DNA from: Magnetovibrio sp.
Lineage (GTDB): Bacteria; Pseudomonadota; Alphaproteobacteria; Rhodospirillales; Casp-alpha2
Direction: 5' to 3'
Assembly (NCBI GenBank): GCA_028817665.1
Contig: JAPPPF010000159.1
Location: 1 to 36,718, forward strand
Length of the DNA: 36,718 nt
The position numbers were made by a program, and so were the translations under genes. Positions 7,237 through 16,201 of this stretch are shown here, one piece after another. A model generated the notes under the pieces. That model ran no database searches, had not been told where the DNA came from, and saw only the letters and a program-made list of their open reading frames with translations. Position 1 is the first letter of the stretch; the number at the start of each line of letters is the position of its first letter.

Positions 7237-7881
7237 TCACGGTGTCCAGTTGAGGAAGTTGGTGATCAGCCGGAGGCCCGTGGCCTGGCTCTTCTCCGGG
7301 TGGAACTGGGTGCCGACCAGGTTGTCGCGGCCGACGGCGGCGCTCAGCGGCCCGCCGTAGTCGGCGGCGGCGAGGCGGTCGGCCGGATCGGCCGGACGGA
7401 ACCCGTAAGAGTGCACGAAGTAGGCGTGGGCGCCCGGCTCGAGGCCCGCGAGCACCGGGTGCCGGGGTTCGGAAAAAGTTAGCTCGTTCCAGCCCATATG
7501 GGGAATCTTTAAGGTCTTGTCTGAGGGTTCGAGGGCGTCCACGCTGCCGGGCACCCAGCCGAACCCCGGGGTTTCGCCGTGCTCGAGGCCGCGGTCGGCC
7601 ATCAACTGCATGCCGACGCAGATGCCGAGGAACGGCCGGCCCTTGGCGCGCACCGCCTCGGCGAGGGCGTCGGTCATGCCCGGTACCCGCTCGAGGCCGG
7701 CGCGGCAGTCGGCGAAGGCGCCGACGCCGGGCAGCACGACGCGGTCGGCCGTGGCGACGGCGTCGGCGTCGGCGGTGACGTGGACGGCCGCGTCGAGGCC
7801 GGCCTCGGCGACGGCGCGCTCGAAGGCCTTCTGCGCCGAGCGCAGGTTGCCCGAGCCGTAGTCGACGATGGCGACGTTCAT
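7237..7881 (-). CDS. hisH: Imidazole glycerol phosphate synthase, glutaminase subunit
   Basis: HisH releases ammonia from glutamine and channels it to HisF. The 214-residue class I amidotransferase has [11 protein letters not shown] at its start and the nucleophile elbow F-L-G-I-C-V-G-M-Q with Cys88. The remaining triad members are in Q-F-H-P-E-K-S-Q (His194, Glu196). A longer upstream frame exists, but the ATG at 7881 begins exactly at the conserved N-terminus and overlaps the stop of the DUF2628 gene by 4 bp. Confidence 0.97.
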   Translation of the reverse strand: MNVAIVDYGSGNLRSAQKAFERAVAEAGLDAAVHVTADADAVATADRVVLPGVGAFADCRAGLERVPGMTDALAEAVRAKGRPFLGICVGMQLMADRGLEHGETPGFGWVPGSVDALEPSDKTLKIPHMGWNELTFSEPRHPVLAGLEPGAHAYFVHSYGFRPADPADRLAAADYGGPLSAAVGRDNLVGTQFHPEKSQATGLRLITNFLNWTP

Positions 7882-8270
7882 GTCACCGCCTTTTGGGGTT
7901 CGGCCGCGGTGTCGCCGAGATAGCCGTACAACGCCTCGTCGGCGCCGCGGCCGGCGGCGACGCCGGTCTCGACGAAGCCGCGGCGCTCGAGGGCGGCGCG
8001 CTTCAGGTCGTTGGCGACGAGTCCGACGATCAACGCCCAACCGAATCCGACCACCGACTGCGCCAGCGGGTCGGCGCCGAGGCCGCGCATGGTTACCCCG
8101 ATCACCGGCGGCACCGCGAGGAAGACCGCGGCCCACAGCCACATGCGGTTCCACAGCGCCCAGATCCCGGCGAACAGGAACGCCGGCCAGGAAAACCCCT
8201 CCTTGACCAGGGCCAGGTCGCGGTCCAGGTCGAGGCCGTGGCGGCGGACGTGGATCGAATAGACGCGCAT
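7878..8270 (-). CDS. DUF2628 family small membrane protein
   Basis: This 130-residue protein has a short cytoplasmic start (M-R-V-Y-S-I-H) and a family-like segment [16 protein letters not shown] (about 27-40). Hydrophobic spans lie at about 30-62 and 70-88, followed by a soluble tail. It matches DUF2628 proteins, predicted inner-membrane proteins of unknown function. It lies between hisB (48 bp upstream) and hisH (4-bp overlap). The location in a his operon is conserved among Rhodospirillales-type genomes, but I know of no histidine-related role for it. Confidence 0.8.
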   Translation of the reverse strand: MRVYSIHVRRHGLDLDRDLALVKEGFSWPAFLFAGIWALWNRMWLWAAVFLAVPPVIGVTMRGLGADPLAQSVVGFGWALIVGLVANDLKRAALERRGFVETGVAAGRGADEALYGYLGDTAAEPQKAVT

Positions 8271-8318
8271 GGTGTGGTCTCCGATGACCGGCGGCCTCTC
8301 GCCGCCGCGGTCCGGAAG

Positions 8319-8918
8319 CTAGAGCGACCCGCCGAGGACGCCCTTGGTCGAGGGCACCTCGTCGGACTTCCGGGGATCGATGCTGACCGCCTCCCTGAGG
8401 GCGCGGGCCAGGCCCTTGTAGCACGACTCGACGATGTGGTGGTTGTTCTCGCCGTACAGGTTCTCGACGTGCAGCGTGATCCCGGCGGATTGCGCGAAGG
8501 CCTGGAACCACTCCTTGAACAGTTCCGTGTCCATGTCGCCGAGCTTCGGCTTCGAGAAGTCGACCTTCCAGATCAGGTAGGGGCGGTTCGAGATGTCCAT
8601 GGTCACCCGGCTCAGGGTCTCGTCCATGGGAATCGTCGCCGTGGCGAACCGCGTGATGCCGCGGCGCTCGCCCAGGGCCTGACTGACCGCCTCGCCGATG
8701 GCGATGCCGGTGTCCTCGGTGGTGTGGTGGAAATCGATGTGCAGATCGCCGCTCGCCTTGACCTTGAGGTCCATGAGGCTGTGCCGTGACAGTTGCTCGA
8801 GCATGTGGTCGAGGAAACCGATTCCGGTCTCGACTTCGTAGGCGCCGGTGCCGTCGAGATCGAGGCTGACGGCGATTTCCGTTTCCTTGGTGCGGCGTTC
8901 GACCGTCGCGGTCCGCAT
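8319..8918 (-). CDS. hisB: Imidazoleglycerol-phosphate dehydratase
   Basis: HisB removes water from imidazole glycerol phosphate to give imidazole acetol phosphate. The 199-residue monofunctional form lacks the histidinol-phosphatase domain fused in E. coli. Visible signatures are G-I-G-F-L-D-H-M-L, the metal-binding D-F-H-H-T-T-E-D, and the second metal motif [11 protein letters not shown]. The ATG at 8918 is preceded by AGGAGGG, a strong ribosome binding site. It is the first gene of the his/HIT operon, divergent from hslVU. Confidence 0.98.
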   Translation of the reverse strand: MRTATVERRTKETEIAVSLDLDGTGAYEVETGIGFLDHMLEQLSRHSLMDLKVKASGDLHIDFHHTTEDTGIAIGEAVSQALGERRGITRFATATIPMDETLSRVTMDISNRPYLIWKVDFSKPKLGDMDTELFKEWFQAFAQSAGITLHVENLYGENNHHIVESCYKGLARALREAVSIDPRKSDEVPSTKGVLGGSL

Positions 8919-9041
8919 GGCTGGGCCCTCCTGGCTTGCGAATCGGCGCTCCTTGTAGCAGGAACCGCCGCCAGCCGCCAGCCCGCAGGGCCCGGTCCCG
9001 GGGCGGTGGCGAATATTTTTGCGCCGGCCTTGACGGGCGCG

Positions 9042-9070
9042 CTTCACAAACCGAAATCCTAGGCTATAGT
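9042..9070 (+). promoter_or_regulatory. Candidate hslVU promoter
   Basis: CTTCAC (9042-9047) and TATAGT (9065-9070) have a 17-bp spacer; the start would be near 9077 with a ~60-nt leader. The -10 matches 5/6 and the -35 is weak. hslVU is commonly under heat-shock sigma factor control, but the clear TTGACG at 9030 is 29 bp from the -10, too far to pair, so I cannot assign the sigma factor. Confidence 0.35.
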
Positions 9071-9137
9071 CGGCCCGCCCAGACACCGGGGATCCGCCCC
9101 GGCGCGCGGCCAACGCCAACCCGGAGTAACCCGGCCC

Positions 9138-9683
9138 ATGAACGAACAAACCCCGACCTGGCACGGCACCACCATCCTTTCCGTCCGCAAGGACGGCCAG
9201 GTGGTGATCGCCGGCGACGGCCAGGTCAGCCTCGGCGACACGGTCATCAAGGGCAGCGCCAAGAAGGTGCGCCGCCTCGCCGACGGCGGCGTCATCGCCG
9301 GGTTCGCCGGCGCCACCGCCGATGCCTTCACGCTGTTCGAGCGCCTCGAGGGCAAGCTCGAGCAGTATCCCGGTCAACTGACCCGGGCCGCCGTCGAGCT
9401 CGCCAAGGACTGGCGCACCGACCGTTATCTCAGGCGCCTGGAGGCGATGATGGCGGTCGCCGACAAGGACGTCTCGCTGGTGCTCACCGGAACCGGCGAC
9501 GTGCTCGAGCCCGACGACGGCGTCATCGGCATCGGATCGGGCGGCAACTACGCGCTCGCCGCGGCCCGCGCGCTGGTCGACCAGGGCGACATGGACGCCG
9601 AGGCGATCGCGCGGAAGGCCATGCGGATCGCCGCCGACATCTGCGTCTACCCCAACCCCGAAGTGCCCCTCGAGAGCCTATGA
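9138..9683 (+). CDS. hslV: ATP-dependent protease subunit HslV
   Basis: HslV is the dodecameric threonine-protease core of HslVU and degrades unfolded or regulatory proteins in the cytoplasm. The 181-residue product has the N-terminal threonine motif [11 protein letters not shown]. Thr11 should become the new N-terminus and nucleophile after removal of a 10-residue propeptide, which is longer than the single Met removed in E. coli. Further motifs are [21 protein letters not shown] and [15 protein letters not shown]. It overlaps hslU by 4 bp (ATGA). Confidence 0.98.
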   Translation: MNEQTPTWHGTTILSVRKDGQVVIAGDGQVSLGDTVIKGSAKKVRRLADGGVIAGFAGATADAFTLFERLEGKLEQYPGQLTRAAVELAKDWRTDRYLRRLEAMMAVADKDVSLVLTGTGDVLEPDDGVIGIGSGGNYALAAARALVDQGDMDAEAIARKAMRIAADICVYPNPEVPLESL

Positions 9684-10993
9684 CCGAAACCAGCTTCACG
9701 CCGCGCGAGATCGTTTCCGAGCTCGACCGGTTCATCGTCGGCCAACACGACGCCAAGCGCGCCGTCGCCATCGCGCTCCGTAACCGCTGGCGCCGCCAGC
9801 AGTTGGACGAGGGCATGCGCGAGGAGGTTTTGCCGAAGAACATCCTGATGATCGGCCCGACCGGCGTCGGCAAGACCGAGATCGCCAGGCGCCTGGCGAA
9901 GCTGGCGCAGGCGCCGTTCATCAAGGTCGAGGCGACCAAGTTCACGGAGGTCGGCTACGTCGGCCGCGACGTCGAGCAGATCGTCCGCGACCTGGTCGAG
10001 ACGGCCATCCACATGACCCGCGAGAAGCTCAGGAAGCAGGTCCGCGCGAAGGCCGAGGTGCACGCCGAGGAACGCGTCCTCGACGCCCTGGTCGGCGAGA
10101 ACGCGGGCGCCGAGACGCGCGAGAAGTTCCGCCGCATGCTGCGCGCCGGCGAGCTCGACGACCGCGAGGTCGAATTGCAGGTCTCCGACGCCGGCGGCGG
10201 GCTGCCGACCTTCGACATTCCCGGCATGCCCGGCGCCCAGATGGGCATGCTCAACCTCAACGACATGCTCGGCAAGGCCTTCGGCCAGCAGACGAAGCCT
10301 CGCAAGATGACGGTGGGCGAGTCCTACGACGTACTCATCAATGATGAGAGCGATAAGCTGCTCGACGAGGACCGGATTGTGAAGGAATCCATCGAAGTCG
10401 TTGAAAACAATGGCATTGTCTTCCTCGACGAGGTCGACAAGATCACCGCGCGTTCGGAGCGCATGGGCGCCGACGTGAGCCGCGAGGGGGTGCAGCGCGA
10501 CCTGCTGCCGCTGATCGAGGGCACCACGGTGACGACCAAGCACGGTCCGGTGAAGACCGACCACGTGCTGTTCATCGCGTCCGGCGCCTTCCACGTCGCC
10601 AAGCCGGCCGACATGCTGCCCGAGCTGCAGGGCCGGCTGCCGATCCGGGTCGAGCTCAAGGCCCTGACCCGGGACGATTTCGTGCGCATCCTGACCGAGC
10701 CCGAAGCCAGCCTGATCAAGCAGTACACGGCCTTGATGGGGGTCGAGGACGTCGCGTTGACGTTCACCGACGACGCCATCGACGCGGTCGCCGACCTGGC
10801 CGCCGAGATCAATCAGGGCGTCGAGAACATCGGCGCGCGACGGCTCCACACGGTGATGGAGAAGCTGATGGAGGAGATCAGCTTCACCGCCTCGGAACGC
10901 AGCGGCGAGGCCATCGAGATCACCGAGGCGGTGGTCCTGGCGAACGTCTCGGAGCTGGCGAAGAACGCCGACGTGCGGAAATTCATCCTCTAA
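9680..10993 (+). CDS. hslU: ATP-dependent protease ATPase subunit HslU
   Basis: HslU is the AAA+ unfoldase hexamer that feeds HslV. The 437-residue product (usual ~435-445) begins with the [15 protein letters not shown] block. Walker A is GPTGVGKT at 59-66. The pore loop G-Y-V-G-R-D-V-E follows, then the I-domain (about 110-240) and Walker [11 protein letters not shown]. The C-terminus N-A-D-V-R-K-F-I-L docks into HslV. A longer frame extends upstream antisense to hisB, but the ATG at 9680 overlaps the hslV stop and starts at the conserved N-terminus. Confidence 0.98.
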   Translation: MTETSFTPREIVSELDRFIVGQHDAKRAVAIALRNRWRRQQLDEGMREEVLPKNILMIGPTGVGKTEIARRLAKLAQAPFIKVEATKFTEVGYVGRDVEQIVRDLVETAIHMTREKLRKQVRAKAEVHAEERVLDALVGENAGAETREKFRRMLRAGELDDREVELQVSDAGGGLPTFDIPGMPGAQMGMLNLNDMLGKAFGQQTKPRKMTVGESYDVLINDESDKLLDEDRIVKESIEVVENNGIVFLDEVDKITARSERMGADVSREGVQRDLLPLIEGTTVTTKHGPVKTDHVLFIASGAFHVAKPADMLPELQGRLPIRVELKALTRDDFVRILTEPEASLIKQYTALMGVEDVALTFTDDAIDAVADLAAEINQGVENIGARRLHTVMEKLMEEISFTASERSGEAIEITEAVVLANVSELAKNADVRKFIL

Positions 10994-11058
10994 TATTCAA
11001 GTCACTTCAAGGGTTTGTACGGCTATCCGGATTCAAGCTCTCAATGGATACCCGGAAC

Positions 11059-11439
11059 TCAATGCGTCGGCCCCTTTAACGGAGACTGGCGGCCGTGGAT
11101 CTCGGCCAGGATCCAATCGATGGTGTCCTCGTCGAGGATGTTGATCTTCTCGGCCAGCGTGTTGGCCAGTTCGGTGGCCTTCGGGCTGAGCCCGGCGGTA
11201 TCGACGACGACCCGGGGGTGCGACAGCTCGGCGAGGCGCCGGAGCTCCTCGGCGTCGTCCCACATCAGTTCGAAGTACCCGCAGACCTGCTGCACCAGCC
11301 CGGAGCCGGGGCGGCCCCGATGGCCGTGTTCGAGGGCCGAGAAATAGGCCGACGAGACGCCCAGGTCCTCGGCCATCTGTTTCAGGGTGATGCCGTTGCG
11401 TTCGCGAAGCTCCCGGACTTTCGATCCGAACGGAGTCAT
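11059..11439 (-). CDS. Xre-family helix-turn-helix regulator
   Basis: The 126-residue protein has an N-terminal HTH of the Cro/CI type: V-R-E-L-R-E-R-N-G-I-T-L-K-Q-M-A-E-D-L-G-V-S-S-A-Y-F-S split over residues 8-34, then a short wing-like basic stretch. A helical C-terminal region (about 70-118) probably dimerises. The target is unknown. Its ATG overlaps the smr stop (ATGA) and has the near-perfect AAGGAGG ribosome binding site inside the last smr codons. The smr-xre pairing next to hslVU is common in alphaproteobacteria. The gene converges with hslU across a 65-bp gap with no clear terminator. Confidence 0.9.
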   Translation of the reverse strand: MTPFGSKVRELRERNGITLKQMAEDLGVSSAYFSALEHGHRGRPGSGLVQQVCGYFELMWDDAEELRRLAELSHPRVVVDTAGLSPKATELANTLAEKINILDEDTIDWILAEIHGRQSPLKGPTH

Positions 11440-12008
11440 TTCCGCCTCCTTAGAAGAACGTAGAGCGCGCCCTCGCCGCCGTCGGCGGGCGCCGCGTGAT
11501 CGAAGGCCCGCACCCACTGGCGCATGGGCGGCTCATTCAACCATCTCGGGACCGCCGACCGCAAGACGCCAATCGCGCCATCTGGCCGCGTGCCCTTACC
11601 GGTGATGACCAGCAGGGTTTTCTTGCTTGACAGATAAGCTTCTTCGATAAACCTTATGAGCGCTTCATGCGCTTCCATCTGCGTCATCCCATGAAGATCA
11701 ACGCGAGACTCTATCTTAACCTGTCCTCTGCGTAAGCGCAATTCCGTACGCTTATCTAACCCCGGCGCCTTCCCATGAGTCATGGGCAAGGAGCGCGGCG
11801 TGATCTTATCTTGTAATTCCGGCGGATGATGCCGCCGCCTTTGAATCGCCGCCCCTGAACGTTTAGCTTGTGTGTTTTCAGTGATCTTATTCTGATGTGT
11901 TTTCAGAGGCGTGACATTCTGGGTCGCGTGCGACCACAGAAACGCATCCTCGTCCGATGCCGGCGTCGCGGCGCCGGTCTTCGGCCCCTTACGGCGTCGC
12001 GTCGTCAT
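11436..12008 (-). CDS. Smr-domain endonuclease-like protein
   Basis: The 190-residue product has a long basic, low-complexity N-terminus (1-95). A C-terminal Smr domain (about 100-188) follows, with the signatures V-D-L-H-G (103-107) and V-I-T-G-K-G (134-139), then V-L-R-S-A-V-P-R-W-L and a final L-Y-V-L-L-R-R-R-K. Smr domains of this stand-alone type bind or nick nucleic acids; the role here is inferred only from the family. The first half uses many A/T-ending codons and is clearly lower in GC than its neighbours. The start lies inside the end of lutC (20-bp overlap), and the stop overlaps the xre start. Confidence 0.9.
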   Translation of the reverse strand: MTTRRRKGPKTGAATPASDEDAFLWSHATQNVTPLKTHQNKITENTQAKRSGAAIQRRRHHPPELQDKITPRSLPMTHGKAPGLDKRTELRLRRGQVKIESRVDLHGMTQMEAHEALIRFIEEAYLSSKKTLLVITGKGTRPDGAIGVLRSAVPRWLNEPPMRQWVRAFDHAAPADGGEGALYVLLRRRK

Positions 12009-12666
12009 CGAGGATCACGATGTGCAGGCGCTGCGGGCCGTGCGCGCCGAGCAAAAGGGTCTGTTCGATATCGGCGGTCCGGGACGGGCCGGTGACCCAA
12101 TTCACGGTGCGCGGCATGTACGCGCCGCCGCCGGCTTCGGCGCGGAGCCGCGCCCAGACCGCCTCGTAGTCGCCGGCGATGTCGGCGGCGCGGATGACCG
12201 CGATGTGGGTCGGCGGCACGAAGTTGAGGGTGGTCGGGTTGTCGGGGCCGGACAGGAAGACCAGGGTGCCGGTCTCGGCGACGCCGCCGAAGGCCCGGCT
12301 GATCGAGCAGTTGTCGGCGCCGTCGGCGGTGCCGCCGGTGACCTTCAGCATGGGCTGGCTCGACCAGTCGACGTCGGCCAGGGACTGGGCGGCGCGGAGC
12401 GCCGGCGGCTGATTGGTTTCGGCGAGGTAGCGGGCGACCTCGCGGGGCAGGGCGGCCGGGCCGGGGATCCGCGCCACCGTCGCCTCGACCCGCTCGGCCT
12501 CCGCCGCGAACAGCGCGAGCCGGTCCGCCGGCGCGCCCTGGCCGCGCTCGGGGATCAGGCCCGCGGGCCGGTCCCGGAGCCGCGCGCGGGCCGCCTCGGG
12601 CGGACGGTTCTCTCGGTCCAGCGCCGACTTCAGCCGGCCCAGGATCTGGTCGCGGGGCAGCGTCAT
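11989..12666 (-). CDS. lutC: L-lactate utilisation protein LutC (LUD domain)
   Basis: LutC is the third subunit of the LutABC iron-sulphur L-lactate dehydrogenase complex, which oxidises L-lactate to pyruvate. The 225-residue protein is a LUD-domain protein with the family segments G-x-A-E-T-G-T-L-V-F-L-S-G-P and N-F-V-P-P-T-H-I-A-V, and a terminal H-I-V-I-L-D-D-D. The start at 12666 overlaps the lutB stop by 4 bp. The 3' end overlaps smr by 20 bp, so lut and smr-xre are probably one transcript. Confidence 0.92.
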   Translation of the reverse strand: MTLPRDQILGRLKSALDRENRPPEAARARLRDRPAGLIPERGQGAPADRLALFAAEAERVEATVARIPGPAALPREVARYLAETNQPPALRAAQSLADVDWSSQPMLKVTGGTADGADNCSISRAFGGVAETGTLVFLSGPDNPTTLNFVPPTHIAVIRAADIAGDYEAVWARLRAEAGGGAYMPRTVNWVTGPSRTADIEQTLLLGAHGPQRLHIVILDDDATP

Positions 12667-14117
12667 CGGCCGCGCCTCCGCAGCCGCTCGCCGCTGGCGT
12701 CGCCGCGCGCGCCCTTGTGCCATTGCTGGATGAAGGTGTCGCCTTCCGGCGCCGGCAGGTCGCGCCCGCCGGTCCAGCCGCCGGCCAGCGGCAGCCGCCG
12801 GAAGCGGCCGCGGCGCCGGCCCAGCATACCGAGGCCGGCGACCCCGAGGCCCATGATCAGGCGGTAGAGCCGGGGCCGCCGCGCCAGCCAGGCCCAGCCT
12901 TCCAGGGCCCAGCGGCCGAGCGCGCCGGTACGGCGGCTCTCGTAGAGCTTGTGGCGCCAGGCGCGGAGCATGCGGGGCAGCGGAATGCGCATCGGACAGA
13001 CCTGCTCACAGCGGCCGCACAGCGTCGACGCGTTGGGCAGGTGCGCCGCCTCGTCCATGCCGATCAGGCCGGGGATCAGCACCGCGCCCATGGGCCCCGA
13101 GTAGACCCAGCCGTAGGCGTGGCCGCCGACGGATCGGTAGACCGGGCAGTGGTTGAGGCAGGCGCCGCAGCGGATGCAGCGCAGCATCTCGTGGGACTCG
13201 GTGCCGAGCAGCTTGGAGCGGCCGTTGTCGAGCAGCACGACGTGGTATTCCTCGGGCCCGTCGAGATCGCCGGGCCGGCGCACGCCGGTGCAGAAGGTGG
13301 TGTAGACGGACATCTCCTGGCCGGTCGCCGAGCGGGCCAGGACGCGGAGGATCGTCGAGGCGTCCTCCAGGGTCGGCACGATCTTCTCGAGGCTGGCGAT
13401 GACGATGTGGACGCGCGGCAGCGAATAGGTGAGGTCGGCGTTGCCCTCGTTGGTGACCAGCACGTTCGAGCCGGTCTCGGCGATCAGCATGTTGGCCCCG
13501 GTGAGCCCGACGTCGGCGCCCAGGAAGCGGTCGCGGAGCCGGGTCCGCGCCTCTTCCAGGAGCTTCCTGGGCTCGTCGAGCGCCCGGTCCGGGTCGAGGT
13601 CGGCGTGGCTTTCGCGGAAGGTCTCCTCGACCTGGCCCATGGAGAGGTGAATGGCCGGCGCGATGATGTGGCTCGGCGGTTCGCGGCGGAGCTGGATGAT
13701 GTACTCGCCGAGATCGGTCTCGATGGGCTCGATGCCCTCGTTCTCGAGGTAGTCGTTGATGGCGATCTCCTCGCCGATCATCGACTTCGACTTGGTCACC
13801 GTCTTGGCGCCGGCGGCCTTGCAGATCTCGCCGATGGTCCGCCTCGCCGCGTCGGCGTCCGCGCACCAGTGCACTTGGCCGCCCGCCGCCTCGACCTTGG
13901 CCTCGAACGCCTCGAGGTAGAAATCGAGGTTGTCGAGGACGTGGTTCTTGATCTCGCGGGCCTGGTCGCGGAGGCGCTCGAATTCCGGCAGGCGCGCCGC
14001 CGCCTCGAGGCGCTTCAGGGGAAACCCGCGGCCGAGCTTGTCGAGCGCGTTCTGCAGTTGGGCGTCGTCGAGGGCGCCCCGGGCGTTGTCCTTGAACTGG
14101 CGGGTGGTCGAGTCCAT
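12663..14117 (-). CDS. lutB: L-lactate utilisation iron-sulphur protein LutB
   Basis: The 484-residue product has an N-terminal LUD-type domain (about 60-290, with T-K-S-K-S-M-I-G-E-E-I and a G-A-D-V-G-L-T-G-A-N region ending in E-T-G-S). A two-cluster ferredoxin module follows: CIRCGACLNHC followed by P, and CGRCEQVCP, both binding 4Fe-4S. The C-terminal DUF3390-like tail is basic. LutB passes electrons from lactate oxidation within LutABC. The ATG at 14117 was chosen over a longer frame because the family begins near D-S-T-T-R-Q-F-K and lutA ends just upstream. Confidence 0.95.
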   Translation of the reverse strand: MDSTTRQFKDNARGALDDAQLQNALDKLGRGFPLKRLEAAARLPEFERLRDQAREIKNHVLDNLDFYLEAFEAKVEAAGGQVHWCADADAARRTIGEICKAAGAKTVTKSKSMIGEEIAINDYLENEGIEPIETDLGEYIIQLRREPPSHIIAPAIHLSMGQVEETFRESHADLDPDRALDEPRKLLEEARTRLRDRFLGADVGLTGANMLIAETGSNVLVTNEGNADLTYSLPRVHIVIASLEKIVPTLEDASTILRVLARSATGQEMSVYTTFCTGVRRPGDLDGPEEYHVVLLDNGRSKLLGTESHEMLRCIRCGACLNHCPVYRSVGGHAYGWVYSGPMGAVLIPGLIGMDEAAHLPNASTLCGRCEQVCPMRIPLPRMLRAWRHKLYESRRTGALGRWALEGWAWLARRPRLYRLIMGLGVAGLGMLGRRRGRFRRLPLAGGWTGGRDLPAPEGDTFIQQWHKGARGDASGERLRRRGR

Positions 14118-14127
14118 CCGCGCCGCC

Positions 14128-14889
14128 TCAGCCGTCCGGCTCGCCGATCGCCGGCGCGTCACGCATCCCGGCCAGGACCTCGGCGACATGGCGCACCTCG
14201 GTCGGCCGGCCGAGACGCTTCAACCGCCCGGCGATGTTCATCAAACAGCCGAGATCGCCGCCGAGGACCAGATCGGCGCCGGTTTTGTCGATATCGGCGA
14301 CCTTGGCGCTGACGATCTCCTCCGAAATGTCGCCGTATTTGACGCAGAACAGGCCGCCGAAACCGCAGCAGGTCTCGGCCTCCTGTCCCTCAATTAAGCT
14401 CAAACCGTCGACCTTCGACAGAAGCTCCCGCGGCTGCCCTTTGATTCCAAGCTCCCGGAGGCCGGAACATGAGTCGTGATAGGTCGCCGCGACTTCCCAA
14501 GCTAAGAGCTTTTCATTGCTCTTAGCATGCTCTTGTAAAAATTGGGTCAGCTCAAAGGTCTTATCCGCGAGAGATTCCGCGCGCGCCTGCCACGCCGCGT
14601 CGGCGGCAAATAATTCGGGATAATGCTTGCGGAGCGTGCCGCCGCACGACCCCGACGGCACGACCACGTAATCGAAGCCCTCGAACGCCGCGATCACCTG
14701 CTTGGCGATAGCGCGGGTATCCTCGGTGTTCCCGGAATTGTAGGCCGGCTGACCGCAGCAGGTCTGCGCCGCCGGCACCTCGACCCGGAACCCGGCCGCC
14801 TCGATCAATTCGGCCGCCGCGAAGCCGGTCGCCGGGCGCATCAGATCGACCAGGCAGGTCACGAACAGGCCGACGCTGGGCTGGGTCAT
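14128..14889 (-). CDS. lutA: L-lactate utilisation CCG-domain protein LutA
   Basis: The 253-residue protein has two cysteine-rich CCG domains: Q-T-C-C-G-Q-P (Cys44-Cys45) with S-G-S-C-G-G (Cys82), and D-S-C-S-G (Cys141) with E-T-C-C-G-F-G-G (Cys174-Cys175). This layout is typical of LutA/GlcF-like subunits that bind a non-cubane Fe-S centre. It is the first lut gene, 10 bp before lutB, with GGAGGTG before the ATG at 14889. A patch at about 14390-14620 uses A/T-rich codons unlike the rest of the gene. No lactate permease is in the window. Confidence 0.94.
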   Translation of the reverse strand: MTQPSVGLFVTCLVDLMRPATGFAAAELIEAAGFRVEVPAAQTCCGQPAYNSGNTEDTRAIAKQVIAAFEGFDYVVVPSGSCGGTLRKHYPELFAADAAWQARAESLADKTFELTQFLQEHAKSNEKLLAWEVAATYHDSCSGLRELGIKGQPRELLSKVDGLSLIEGQEAETCCGFGGLFCVKYGDISEEIVSAKVADIDKTGADLVLGGDLGCLMNIAGRLKRLGRPTEVRHVAEVLAGMRDAPAIGEPDG

Positions 14890-14956
14890 CGCGGGCACCT
14901 CCCATCCTCGCCGATCATCCGCCAACGGGCCCCATCGCGCAAGCCGCCCCGCCGCC

Positions 14957-16201
14957 TCACGAGCCAGCCTTCTTCTCGCCGGCGGCGCGCGGCAAAAGCA
15001 TGTACATCTGCCCGCGCTGTTTCATGATCCCCGCCATGGTCCCCGCCTCGCGCCCATGTCCCCAGAACAAATCCGCGCGGACCACGCCCTTGATGGCGCT
15101 GCCCGTGTCCTGGGCGATCAACAGCCGCCTGAGCGGCCGCGCCGGCTTCGAGCCCGGCACCGTCGTCGCCAGCCAGACCGGCGCGCCCAAGGGCACGTAG
15201 CGGCGGTCGACGGCGAGGCTCCGGCCCGGCGTCAAGACCACGCCCTGGGCGCCGAGCGGCCCGTCGCCCTTCAGGACCCGGAAGAACACGAAGGACTGGT
15301 TCTTCTTCATCAGCGCCTGGCCGGCGACAGGGTTCTGTTCCATCCAGGCGCGGATCGCCGGCATGGTGACGTCCTTCAGGCGCATCACGCCGGCCGCCAC
15401 CAGTTCGCGGCCGACCGCCGTGTAGCGCCGGCCGTTACGGCCGGCGTAGCCGAGCCGCACGTGGGTGCCGTCGGGCAGCCGCACCCGGCCCGTCCCCTGG
15501 ATGTGCATGAAGAAGGCGTCAATCTCGTTGTCGGTCCAGAGAATCTCGAGCTGCCGCCCGGCCAGCGCGCCGGCCTCGATGTCGGCGCGGCTGAAGTACG
15601 GCACGAACCGGTTGCCCTCGAGCTTGCCGGCGATCTGGTCGCCCTGCCACTGATCGTCGAAGGAGCCGAGATCGGCGGAAATCAGATCCTTGGGCAAGGA
15701 ATAGAGGGGAAACCGAAACCGTCCATCGGACTTCCAGGCGCCGTTCAGTTCCGGCTCGTAGTAGCCGGTGATCAGGCCGTTGCGGCTGCCGCCCTGGGAC
15801 AGGGCATAGGCCAGGAATCGGCTTTCGAAGAAATACTGGGCCTCGGTATCGTTGCCAGGCCGGATCACCGCCGCGTCGTCGCAGACCTTCACCCAATCGG
15901 ATATCCGGCCCATCTCCGAAAGCGGTCCCATGGCCTGATCCGGCGGTTGCCTGCGCAGCCTTTCGCAGGACCGGAGCAGGGCCGGCAAGGCGGCGCTATG
16001 CCGTCCGGCGCGCCAGCCTGGCACCTCCTTGAACGGCATCGGCGTCAACAGCATCGGTCCCGTCGATACGCTGGTCCGGGTCGCGTCGGGAAGCGGCAAC
16101 TGCAGTTGCGAGGCCAGCTTGTCGCACCCGGCGACGAGGCCGAACAGGAGCACGGCGAAGAGGGAACGAAGCACGACGCGCTGGGGCCGATGGTCAGTCA
16201 A
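14957..16201 (-). CDS. mltA: Membrane-bound lytic murein transglycosylase A
   Basis: MltA cleaves peptidoglycan glycan strands, forming 1,6-anhydromuramic acid, at the periplasmic face. The 414-residue product has a lipoprotein signal with L-V-A-G-C (Cys26). The MltA domain includes G-Y-Y-E-P-E-L-N-G, M-H-I-Q-G-T-G-R-V-R-L, and the catalytic-aspartate block A-Q-D-T-G-S-A-I-K-G (Asp365) followed by A-D-L-F-W-G-H-G. The start overlaps the tim44 stop by 8 bp. In relatives smr usually follows mltA directly; here lutABC lies between them. Confidence 0.95.
   Translation of the reverse strand: MTDHRPQRVVLRSLFAVLLFGLVAGCDKLASQLQLPLPDATRTSVSTGPMLLTPMPFKEVPGWRAGRHSAALPALLRSCERLRRQPPDQAMGPLSEMGRISDWVKVCDDAAVIRPGNDTEAQYFFESRFLAYALSQGGSRNGLITGYYEPELNGAWKSDGRFRFPLYSLPKDLISADLGSFDDQWQGDQIAGKLEGNRFVPYFSRADIEAGALAGRQLEILWTDNEIDAFFMHIQGTGRVRLPDGTHVRLGYAGRNGRRYTAVGRELVAAGVMRLKDVTMPAIRAWMEQNPVAGQALMKKNQSFVFFRVLKGDGPLGAQGVVLTPGRSLAVDRRYVPLGAPVWLATTVPGSKPARPLRRLLIAQDTGSAIKGVVRADLFWGHGREAGTMAGIMKQRGQMYMLLPRAAGEKKAGS

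Noticed and set aside
9030-9035. TTGACG as the -35 box for hslV, or a heat-shock promoter
   Set aside because: The nearest good -10 (TATAGT, 9065) is 29 bp away, too far to pair.
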